From: a bacterium
GTDB taxonomy: Bacteria > Patescibacteria > Saccharimonadia > Saccharimonadales > UBA4665
Direction: 5' to 3'
Length of the DNA: 6,819 nt
Assembly: GCA_021778165.1 (NCBI GenBank)
Contig: JAJYCU010000035.1
Location: forward strand, 1 to 6,819
A program made the translations under genes and the position numbers. Under the pieces are notes generated by a model, which saw only the letters and a program-made list of their open reading frames with translations, was not told the DNA's origin and did not search any database. Below, piece by piece: positions 1 through 5,427 of the stretch. Within the stretch, counting starts at the first letter, position 1. Each line of letters begins with the position of its first letter.

Positions 1-10
1 TTAGGATTAG

Positions 11-106
11 GTATGCGGATACCAGCTGAAATGTTGCAAAGGTCCTGAGTTCTAAACGTAGTTACGTATCACCAGCTTTGCAACCTAAAAGGTAGGTTCC
101 GTATAC
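11..106. repeat. Long imperfect palindrome at IS left end
   Basis: Outer arms GTATGCGGATACC (11-23) and GGTTCCGTATAC (95-106) are imperfect reverse complements. They enclose a perfect 9-bp inverted repeat, GTTGCAAAG (33-41) and CTTTGCAAC (76-84). A tight hairpin GGTAT-GCGG-ATACC also sits at 10-23. The right arms carry the -35 and -10 of the candidate transposase promoter. The 9-bp repeat could be facing terminal repeats of two tandem element copies about 34 bp apart, or a fold-back structure near one element's end. The sequence alone does not decide this. Confidence 0.5.
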
Positions 107-107
107 T
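78..107 (+). promoter_or_regulatory. Candidate sigma70-type promoter of the transposase
   Basis: TTGCAA (78-83) and TATACT (102-107) are separated by 18 bp and lie just upstream of the transposase start. Transcription would begin near 113-115, downstream of the 5' arm of the hairpin at 91-144. The element's own transcript would therefore lack the strand that hides the ribosome binding site. Confidence 0.5.
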
Positions 108-144
108 GTAAGTACTATCAAATAACTACAGAAAGGAGCCTACC
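91..144 (+). promoter_or_regulatory. Hairpin sequestering the transposase ribosome binding site
   Basis: GGTAGGTTCC (91-100) pairs with GGAGCCTACC (135-144) over 10 bp, nine Watson-Crick plus one G-U. The loop is 34 nt. The 3' arm contains the SD core GGAG (135-138, part of AAAGGAG at 132-138), six bases before the ATG at 145. A transcript entering from outside would carry both arms and hide the site. A transcript from the internal promoter starts in the loop and leaves it free. IS10 and IS50 use this logic to avoid activation by read-through. Confidence 0.6.
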
Positions 145-249
145 ATGGCTTATTCTATCAACCCTAACCTACCTAAAGCTAGAGCAATTGCAATGCAACT
201 GCTTGTACAAGAGTTCCTGCTGATTCTAGGAAGCGATTTAAAAAACTAA
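145..249 (+). pseudogene. Truncated transposase N-terminus, probably IS481-like
   Basis: The ATG follows a strong SD (AAAGGAG, 6-nt spacing). The start MAYSINPNLPKARAIAMQLL resembles the opening of IS481-type transposases of CPR bacteria, just before their helix-turn-helix domain; that match is from memory. About 22 residues fit. The frame then runs through unrelated sequence to a TAA at 247, giving only 34 residues. The helix-turn-helix and the DDE catalytic core are absent, so no transposase can be made. The downstream sequence belongs to a different protein in another frame, which indicates a deletion across the IS end rather than a simple stop. The family call is moderate; that it is a truncated mobile-element gene is more secure because of the regulatory leader. 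Confidence 0.6.
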
Positions 250-398
250 CAGATCCGCTTGTCTTAACTGAATTAACTAAATCTATGGATAAATATACTA
301 TTCCATTTGTGAAATCACTCAAAATTAATACATCAAAATTAGAGCCTACTCAATCAGCCCAGTTAATAATAAAAGAGATCGGCTTACGACAATTCTAG
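213..398 (+). pseudogene. C-terminal remnant of a probable P-loop kinase
   Basis: From base 213 a frame offset from the transposase reads 61 codons to a TAG at 396, with normal protein composition. It begins VPADSRKRFKKLTDPL and continues with SMDKYTIPFVKSLKINTSKL, ending in an amphipathic stretch QSAQLIIKEIGL. An Arg/Lys-rich segment, then a '(I/L)(D/N)TS' strand and a final helix, is the usual tail of small AAA_33-type nucleotide or metabolite kinases. The Walker A loop and all of the N-terminal part are missing, and there is no start codon or SD before it. I read it as a gene whose front was lost in the deletion that truncated the IS. The kinase assignment is tentative; the existence of a coding remnant is firmer. 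It converges on the next gene with a 14-bp gap. Confidence 0.5.
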
Positions 399-412
399 AG
401 CTATTTAAAGAA

Positions 413-1027
413 TTATTGTGAAGTATAACTGGCTTGAAAAAGTATCTTTCTGCAGGTACAGTAAGTCCCTAAATGAGAAAGAGCGATCGATGAGTTAGAA
501 AATTTGATTGGACTAGGTAGATTTTCTAATATGCCCTTTCCTAGTGTTATGTGCGGATTATAATTATCAAGAGACTGGTGGTGTTTAAGGTAGTTTTTTA
601 CCCAATGAATACTTTGTGATGAAACTTTAGGTGGAGATAAAAAATAATCTAGTTTAACGTCGTTATCTGTTAATAATTCTTTAAAGGCAGTCATAACATC
701 AGCGTGTAATTTTAGAATATCTGAATTAAGTTCAACAGTCAGCTCTGATATCTTAGTCATATCTTGTAAAGTTGAAACCCTAGTTTTTTCAATTGAAATT
801 GGAATTTCATTTATACTTTTGGCTAATTTATTTATCACTTGATAGGCTAAATGCAGCTTAGATCTTTCTATTATTCCCATAGCCAAAGTTATATGAGGCA
901 AACAGTTAATTAAATTTAATTTAGTCGGTCCTTCATTAAAGGATTCAATCAGTTTTATTATGCCCCTAGATACATCCTCTGGAGGTATCAAGGCAACATC
1001 TACTGCTAGACAATCAATCATTAACAT
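413..1027 (-). CDS. 2H phosphoesterase (2'-5' RNA ligase/LigT-like)
   Basis: The 204-residue protein has the two HxTx signatures that define the 2H family: PHITLAMG with His45 and Thr47, and NPHITLGKG with His159 and Thr161. In this fold the two motifs face each other and hydrolyse or form 2',5'-linked or 2',3'-cyclic phosphates, usually on RNA ends or cyclic nucleotides. The actual substrate cannot be told from the sequence. No signal peptide or membrane segment is present, so it should be cytosolic. The 114-residue spacing between motifs is longer than in bacterial ThpR (about 80), with a polar helical insert around 85-125. The ATG at 1027 has no clear SD; an ATG two codons later is possible. 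It lies downstream of the toxin-antitoxin remnant on the same strand with a 97-bp gap and looks intact. Confidence 0.85.
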   Translation of the reverse strand: MLMIDCLAVDVALIPPEDVSRGIIKLIESFNEGPTKLNLINCLPHITLAMGIIERSKLHLAYQVINKLAKSINEIPISIEKTRVSTLQDMTKISELTVELNSDILKLHADVMTAFKELLTDNDVKLDYFLSPPKVSSQSIHWVKNYLKHHQSLDNYNPHITLGKGILENLPSPIKFSNSSIALSHLGTYCTCRKILFQASYTSQ

Positions 1028-1124
1028 ATTTTAGCACTTAGAGGATGCGTGAGCTTTATATATTTAAGCCAGTTAATGGTTTGGCTTTTACGATACAATC
1101 TCAAAAGTTTAGTATATTTTGTTT

Positions 1125-1506
1125 TTAGCGAATAGTTAATACGAGGATAAACTTACCATACTGATACTCAAAGCCTTGATCAAGCGTTATAATTCGAGTG
1201 CACTTATGACGTCTTGCACAGCCAACCTGTAGAGCGTCTTCAAAATCTCCTCGGTCATTGTCATGAGTCCATTCAATATCATCCAGAGTCATGTCGAGTT
1301 TTTCGTATTTATCAAGAAAATCCCATGCTTTATCTTTTGGTTGTTTTTCGATTTCTACGAAGTACATAACTAAATCTACACTTAGCCCTGATGTGCAGAA
1401 TTGAATCTCTTCTATATTTCCAAGTAATTCCACAACTTTTCCGTAGAAAGTGCGATGAAAAAGTATTTCAAGAAGAACATCAGCATCAAGAAAAATTTTT
1501 TTTCAT
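1125..1506 (-). pseudogene. PIN-domain (VapC-like) toxin, frame broken at an A8 run
   Basis: The ATG at 1506 is followed by eight A and five T. Read literally, it hits TGA after a few codons. With one A fewer it reads MKKIFLDADVLLEILF and joins in frame to the rest, giving about 126 residues, normal for a PIN toxin. Conserved acidic positions are present in that reading: Asp7 in FLDAD, Asp87/Asp90 in GDFEDALQVG, and Asp109 in IITLDQGF. PIN toxins are metal-dependent RNases that usually cut tRNA or rRNA. Without correction the longest frame starts at a GTG (1433) and lacks the first strand and first catalytic Asp. The gene starts 8 bp after the antitoxin's restored stop and has no SD, as expected for a coupled second gene. 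The break may be a true mutation, a slippage-rescued site, or a homopolymer sequencing error. Confidence 0.75.
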
Positions 1507-1514
1507 GCAGTGAT

Positions 1515-1786
1515 TTAATTTGCGTATTTCTTAGAAAGATACTGTTTTCGTAAAATTTTATAGTCAGGTTTCATGGGTAATCTCGTACTCGATAAACACT
1601 TATACCTAGCGATTCGTGAAATGCCTCAGGTGACCCAGCTCGAGAGCTGTATGAAGACTTAACTGAAGGGTGTAGCCCAACCCACGGTTTGCCATGATAG
1701 GTTACCTGATATACCGAACCTTTTGCAACTTCTTTCATCATCTTCGATTGATTGAGCTGAAACTCTTTTGCTGTGACCGTCTTCAT
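1515..1786 (-). pseudogene. Phd/YefM-type antitoxin with C-terminal frame break
   Basis: The N-terminal part MKTVTAKEFQLNQSKMMKEV followed by GSVYQVTYHGKPWVGLHP is typical of Phd/YefM antitoxins, whose N-terminus binds operator DNA and whose C-terminus covers the toxin. As written, the frame ends at residue 71 with a TGA that overlaps an ATG (ATGA). The new frame reads MKPDYKILRKQYLSKKYAN to a TAA at 1515, and this looks like the usual basic, Tyr-rich antitoxin tail. One missing base near 1571-1574 (within CC before ATG) would restore a 90-residue protein of normal length. The toxin gene follows after 8 bp. Losing the tail should weaken toxin neutralisation, but the partner toxin is also out of frame. 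The ATGA junction leaves open that the tail is made separately by translational coupling. Confidence 0.75.
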
Positions 1787-1822
1787 AAGACAATGTTATT
1801 ACTTTAAAACACAAAAGTCGAA

Positions 1823-1856
1823 CTATTTTATAATATAATAGACCTAAATATCACAA
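1823..1856 (-). promoter_or_regulatory. Candidate promoter/operator of the toxin-antitoxin pair
   Basis: On the minus strand TTGTGA (1856-1851) and TATAAA (1832-1827) are spaced 18 bp apart, and the antitoxin ATG is about 40 bp downstream. The -10 lies inside a 19-bp near-palindrome at 1823-1841, whose arms CTATT/AATAG match and continue with one internal mismatch. Phd-type antitoxins repress their own promoter by binding such palindromes, so the position is sensible. The sequence is very AT-rich and chance symmetry is possible. Confidence 0.35.
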
Positions 1857-1990
1857 AGCGTGAAAGCCTACCAAATTTTGCTTCAAATATATAGTATTGG
1901 CCCATGATAAAGCTAAAAAGGAACCAGCTGAATGAATATTTTTTAGGATTTATAGGATTGAGCACCAAAAACGTCTTACTATAACTTAAT

Positions 1991-2488
1991 TTAAATACTA
2001 ATCTCAAACCTTGTGACGTATATATGTTTTTCATAAAATAATGAAAAGATAAGAGTATTCCCGAGGGCGCTAAACCCCAAACTACTATAAAAATCTGTTA
2101 ATTTCAGATTATCAGACAAAGCGCTCAGTCTAACCCCTATTTTATCTCTTCGTCCAGCTTCGTCTATAATTTCTGGCAACATGATATTTGGGAAATAGCG
2201 AGTATTTCTAACTAAGTTACTGGTTGCCAGTCGTCCAACATATAGATATTGTGCTAGATCATCTTCCCAGACAGATGAAGATGCTTCAATTTCAGATAAC
2301 CTTGCGGCGCCAGCAATCTGATTTTCATCATCAAAACAATATAACTCTCTTACTTTTATATACGGCTCAAAGTATTCGTCACTAAACTGATCAGGCCTAT
2401 CAATATGACCAACTTGATTTGCATGTTTTGTCGACTGAACATATAAAGTTTTTAGATTATCAATGTCTTCAAATTCTGCAACTCTCAT
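1991..2488 (-). CDS. GNAT-family N-acetyltransferase
   Basis: The 165-residue protein opens with MRVAEFEDIDNLKTLY, the usual first strand and helix of GNAT acetyltransferases. A middle strand LYCFDDENQIAGAARLSEI (about 49-67), a strand-loop-helix YLYVGRLATS (81-90), and LSALSDNLKLTDFYSSLGF (121-139) follow; the last is the classic motif B with the 'FYxxLGF' end. The enzyme should transfer an acyl group from acyl-CoA to an amine. The acceptor is unknown and could be a metabolite, a peptide or a drug. The acyl-CoA pyrophosphate loop (R/Q-x-x-G-x-G/A) is not obvious: residues 91-103 read NLVRNTRYFPNIM without glycines. The ATG at 2488 has no SD; the upstream region is simply AT-rich. The gene appears intact and stands alone, 120 bp from the transporter remnant. 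Confidence 0.75.
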   Translation of the reverse strand: MRVAEFEDIDNLKTLYVQSTKHANQVGHIDRPDQFSDEYFEPYIKVRELYCFDDENQIAGAARLSEIEASSSVWEDDLAQYLYVGRLATSNLVRNTRYFPNIMLPEIIDEAGRRDKIGVRLSALSDNLKLTDFYSSLGFSALGNTLIFSLFYEKHIYVTRFEISI

Positions 2489-2608
2489 TCAAATATATTA
2501 ACAGATAGAATTTTCGAACGATAATAATTTTAAAAGCATGCTGTGTTTTGATTTGATGGTACCGATTAAATTTAAGTCTGACATATTTTACGAATCGAAG
2601 GTGCCACG

Positions 2609-3314
2609 TTAACGGTTGTAATCTTTTAAATAAGGTAATGCCGCCGATACAATGATAATGATTATCCCAGTAATAACAAGCATACTAAGTTTCTCGCTAA
2701 AGAATAGGACGCCAAACAATACACCAAAAACAACTTCAAGCAGACCTAATATACCAGCTGCTCCGGCTTCGATTAGCTTTAGTCCTTTTACAAATGCCAA
2801 AGAGGCTACGACTGATGTTAGGGCAAATATAACTAAATATAGCCATTGAATATGTAGACTAAAACTTGGCCAAGACTTCGTAAAGATAATAGCCATAAAT
2901 AAGTTAGATATTATAGAAACAACCCACAAAATAAGAGTAGCTTGAGTAGTCTTATAATTAATCTGTTTTACAAAAACATTGTTAGCAGCACTAGACATAC
3001 CACTCAAGAAGGCGGCCAGTAAAGATAACAAACCCAGTCCATGAACTGACTGTAAAAATATTAGAGCTACGCCAGATAGCCCTAAAATAATGGATATAAT
3101 CTTATGCCAGTTTTGCTTTAATCTAAAGTTGCTCAAACTGATTTAGTTTTAATGCTATGACTCCCAGTATCGCGACTACTAGAATACTGCGAAATAAGGA
3201 TGCAGTGTAGCCATCAAAAAAATTCCCCATAAGCTTAGTCCATATGCCATAGCTAGCATAAAAGAAAGACGAAGCTACAACTAAACTTGCCCCGAGTGGA
3301 GCTTTTCTTTTCAT
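2609..3314 (-). pseudogene. DMT/EamA transporter with internal deletion
   Basis: Two overlapping frames make up this locus. The first (3314 to 3123, 63 residues, MKRKAPLGASLVVASSFFYA) holds two membrane helices. The second (open from a TTG at 3136 to 2609, 175 residues) holds the helices that correspond to TM5-TM10, including the full second EamA repeat with SLAFVKGLKLIEAGAAGILG and a final helix ITGIIIIIVSAALPYL. Intact EamA exporters have ten helices and about 290-300 residues. Here TM3 and TM4, roughly 60 residues, are missing and the frames do not match across the junction near 3123-3140. The family exports small metabolites or drugs across the inner membrane. The second frame alone could in principle give a half-transporter, but it lacks an SD and an ATG. 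I consider it non-functional. Confidence 0.75.
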
Positions 3315-3363
3315 TCTTCTAATAATAACAATAAAAAGCTGACAGGAAAGATTTTTAATTAAC

Positions 3364-3791
3364 TTATTTTGAAATTGAATTAAATTTATTAATTATTTCT
3401 TGTAGCCTATATCTTGGGCCTTCCCACCAAATATATTTTATAAATTCATTAATCGATACCCATCTATAGCTAATGTGTTCCTCGTTAAGTACTGATTATG
3501 AATAACCAATCTGTGCAGCAAAACATTTTTCAATAACTTCTAGATTATTGGAACGATCAATATAAGTTATTGTCTCATTAAGCCCAAATATTTTTGAGGG
3601 TTCAATACCAATTTCTTCAGTTGTTTCTCTTATCGCTGCTTGTTTGAAAGTTTCGTTTACTTCAACCCCACCTGTAATAACGTAATATTCATAACTAAGC
3701 CCTGGCTCTGGGTTGGGTTTCAGTAATAGTAACTCTAATTTTAATTATTTTTCCTATAAACAATAACTCAAACTTTTTTATGATTATTCAT
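3364..3791 (-). pseudogene. NUDIX hydrolase remnant with three lesions
   Basis: A NUDIX box GGVEVNETFKQAAIRETTEE fits G-x5-E-x7-R-E-x-x-E-E-x-G, followed by the family-like tail HISYRWVSINEFIKYIWW. The reading is broken three times. A TGA at 3770-3768 falls after MNNHKKV, where a residue such as Trp is expected. A frameshift lies near 3744-3750 in an A/T-rich run, before LKLELLLLKPNPEPG. An in-frame TAA at 3498-3496 falls between AAQIGYS and SVLNEEHI. Restored, the protein would have about 142 residues, normal for a NUDIX enzyme that hydrolyses nucleoside diphosphate derivatives. The ATG lies 12 bp after the phosphotransferase stop, so the two were probably co-transcribed. Multiple independent lesions argue for real decay rather than a single sequencing error. 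Confidence 0.8.
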
Positions 3792-3803
3792 AGTTTAATT
3801 TTA

Positions 3804-4691
3804 TCAAAATAGCCTAAATGATTCTTTTATATTTGCGATTGTTTCCTTAGCCGCTTGATTATCATGTTTCATTAATTGAGCGGTCATAGTAATAATTCGC
3901 GTCATCTCTTCTCGAAGTCTTATTTTATCTCTAAGTTTATTATCATCACTGCCATATGATTTAATGGCGGCTTCGAATATTAAATTATCGGAAAAATCTG
4001 CAAAATCTTTTGAAGGATCAGCCTTGCAAACATCGCCAAAATCTATTACTCCTACTCCGGTGTTCTGACTATAGAAAATATTATCAAAATGAAAATCACC
4101 GTGACATAGTTTTTTACTTCCGCCTAAAGAATTTAGTTGAGATGGCCAAATATCGTAGACAAGAGTATCTAATCTGTTTTGTTCTTCTGTAGTAAAGAAC
4201 TTTCCGGTTAAATTTAAGCCTTTTTGATACCAATCTTGAACCTGTATTATTTCTTGATCAATACTCATAAGACGAGCATCCTCTAATCGAAGTTGATGAA
4301 ACTGACTTAAAAAATAGCCGAGTACTTCTCCGATATGTTCTTTCGTTGCAGAATCTAGTTCAGGTAGAACTTTAGCTAGGGGCAAACCAGCTATACCAGC
4401 GTAACCGAAATAACGATAGTAAGGGTCTTGCCAAAGGACTTTCGGGACAGTTACTCCCGAAATAATTCCAGAGGCTAATTCAAGCGCTTTTATTTGACTA
4501 CTGTATCTTGCTCTAATCTTCTCAGAACGAGGAAACTTAATAATATACTGTCCGTCATTAATTACATAAACTCGACTATCCCAGCCAGAATCATTAAGAG
4601 TGACCTTATCGTTATCCGATAGATTGGCAATCTCTTTAACTTGACTCTTTTCTTGCTCTACGACAGCAGGAGGTGTTTCTTGTGATTGCAT
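3804..4691 (-). CDS. APH/choline-kinase-fold phosphotransferase
   Basis: The 295-residue protein has the protein-kinase-like layout of aminoglycoside and choline/homoserine phosphotransferases. It has a glycine-loop-like segment GWDSRVYVI (36-44), an ATP-binding Lys52 in YIIKFPR, the Brenner motif CHGDFHFDNI with catalytic Asp199 and metal-binding Asn204, and VIDFGD with Asp217 in the DFG position. It should move a phosphate from ATP or GTP to a hydroxyl on a small molecule. The family spans antibiotic resistance enzymes and housekeeping kinases, and the substrate cannot be set here. The length is normal. The first 25 residues are polar and poorly conserved in appearance, so a later start is possible. 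The ATG at 4691 has no SD. All catalytic residues are intact, unlike the NUDIX gene 12 bp downstream. Confidence 0.85.
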   Translation of the reverse strand: MQSQETPPAVVEQEKSQVKEIANLSDNDKVTLNDSGWDSRVYVINDGQYIIKFPRSEKIRARYSSQIKALELASGIISGVTVPKVLWQDPYYRYFGYAGIAGLPLAKVLPELDSATKEHIGEVLGYFLSQFHQLRLEDARLMSIDQEIIQVQDWYQKGLNLTGKFFTTEEQNRLDTLVYDIWPSQLNSLGGSKKLCHGDFHFDNIFYSQNTGVGVIDFGDVCKADPSKDFADFSDNLIFEAAIKSYGSDDNKLRDKIRLREEMTRIITMTAQLMKHDNQAAKETIANIKESFRLF

Positions 4692-4724
4692 TATATGTCA
4701 AAGTTTAACAGTTTATAATAGAAA

Positions 4725-4754
4725 ATTGTAGGGTACATTGTATGACAAAATCAA
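4725..4754 (-). promoter_or_regulatory. Possible promoter of the phosphotransferase gene
   Basis: On the minus strand TTGATT (4754-4749) and TACAAT (4730-4725) are 18 bp apart, about 33 bp before the ATG at 4691. The region is AT-rich and other -10-like hexamers occur nearby, including TATAAT overlapping the ATG itself, so this is only a candidate. Confidence 0.25.
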
Positions 4755-4785
4755 TTTTTAGACTTTGTGATATGTATATTTTTTT

Positions 4786-4893
4786 TTAATTTATATATTT
4801 AGCTAATAACTCTAGAGATCTTTTGATAAGTCTATCGCCAATGCTACCCCATTCAAAATACAATCCAAACTCTTCTGGCTTAATAAATTTAAT
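4786..4893 (-). pseudogene. Orphan C-terminal coding fragment, family not recognised
   Basis: Between the NUDIX and phosphotransferase genes a 35-codon open stretch ends with TAA at 4788-4786. It contains KPEEFGLYFEWGSIGDRLIK and then RSLELLAKYIN. Its composition (acidic turn, aromatic strand, amphipathic last helix) looks like a genuine protein C-terminus, not random AT-rich DNA. There is no start codon. A neighbouring frame just upstream reads GLKEYTKLN and could be its continuation across a small indel near 4885-4895. I do not recognise the family. It is most likely the tail of a lost gene; an unusual very small protein is less likely because no start or SD is visible. Confidence 0.4.
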
Positions 4894-4941
4894 TTAGTAT
4901 ATTCTTTAAGACCACATAGTTAAGAGTAGGTGTTTTGATGC

Positions 4942-5352
4942 TTATTTTGACCAGTCTAGAAGATGGTTTTCAATACAATAAGGTATAACACCCTCTTCAA
5001 TAGAATCCGGCAGTTTGATGCCTAGAGATTTGTAATCACTGCTAATAAATTTAAACTCTTCCAGTTCAGGATCTGAAATCTTAGGGCTTCCAACTAAACT
5101 AACAAAATAGGTTGAAAGTACTAGTGTGGCATCATCAAAAACTGCCTTAGCCTTAAAGTCACCAAGCTTACTCTTAATAACTGCATCACAATCTAATTCT
5201 TCTTTAATTTCTCGAATAAGTGCTTGTTCTTCAGTTTCACCACTCTCAATATGACCACCTAAACTAGTCCAGATATCCTTACCAACTTTCCTAACCATTA
5301 AGAATTTATCTTCTGCTATAACTACGGCTGCTACTTTATGGATTGCATTCAT
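4942..5352 (-). CDS. NUDIX hydrolase
   Basis: The 136-residue protein carries a complete NUDIX box from Gly33 to about Leu53, GHIESGETEEQALIREIKEE, which satisfies G-x5-E-x7-R-E-U-x-E-E. The glutamates of REIKEE bind the catalytic magnesium. Such enzymes cleave a pyrophosphate bond in nucleoside diphosphates linked to another group, for example oxidised dNTPs or nucleotide sugars; the true substrate is open. The first strand (MNAIHKVAAVVIAEDKFLMV) and the segment WTSLGG before the box are standard. The C-terminus ends ENHLLDWSK. It is soluble, of normal length and shows no damage, in contrast to the second NUDIX gene at 3364-3791. The ATG at 5352 has no convincing SD (GGTATTAATAAT precedes it). 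It follows the ABC-F gene by 75 bp on the same strand. Confidence 0.9.
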   Translation of the reverse strand: MNAIHKVAAVVIAEDKFLMVRKVGKDIWTSLGGHIESGETEEQALIREIKEELDCDAVIKSKLGDFKAKAVFDDATLVLSTYFVSLVGSPKISDPELEEFKFISSDYKSLGIKLPDSIEEGVIPYCIENHLLDWSK

Positions 5353-5427
5353 ATATTATTAATACCAGAGTTCCAGCGTAATAAGACTTTGCTTAGAGGA
5401 TATTTAGGTTTTGTGCTTGATGTTGCT

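Larger units (their letters stand above)
76..212 (+). mobile_element. Truncated insertion sequence, left end only
   Basis: This stretch holds a possible terminal repeat (CTTTGCAAC), a promoter, a hairpin over the ribosome binding site and the first codons of a transposase-like protein. The match to the transposase family stops near base 212, where another reading frame takes over. The right end of the element is missing, so it cannot move by itself. The left boundary is uncertain; similar palindromic sequence continues to about base 11. The right boundary is set by where the two protein similarities meet. Confidence 0.5.

Noticed and set aside
33..84. tRNA-like or riboswitch-like fold
   Set aside because: The 9-bp stem is real, but I cannot build a cloverleaf with T-loop and anticodon arm, nor a known riboswitch core.
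391..414. AATTCT/AGAATT inverted repeat between converging frames as a bidirectional terminator
   Set aside because: Six AT-rich pairs without a following T-run on the plus strand; too weak to call.
1066..1087. Stem AAGCCA/TGGCTT as a terminator between the toxin and the 2H gene
   Set aside because: The stem is only 6 bp. On the minus strand, where the genes lie, no T-run follows it.
1923..1932. ACCAGCTGAA shared with 21-30 as a possible second IS scar or att site
   Set aside because: A single 10-base match without other similarity around it; short ACCAGCT words also occur elsewhere in the window by chance.
1828..2034. 68-residue minus-strand ORF overlapping the GNAT 3' end
   Set aside because: It starts inside the acetyltransferase tail in another frame, lacks an SD and has AT-driven composition (Phe, Ile, Lys, Ser) with no recognisable domain. 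It also covers the candidate antitoxin promoter.
2652..2849. 65-residue plus-strand ORF
   Set aside because: It is antisense to the second EamA repeat, whose hydrophobic pattern clearly explains the sequence.
4010..4192. 60-residue plus-strand ORF
   Set aside because: It is antisense to the catalytic motifs of the APH-fold phosphotransferase.
4779..4787. T9 run as a terminator
   Set aside because: No stable stem precedes it on the plus strand, no plus-strand gene lies upstream, and on the minus strand it reads as A9.
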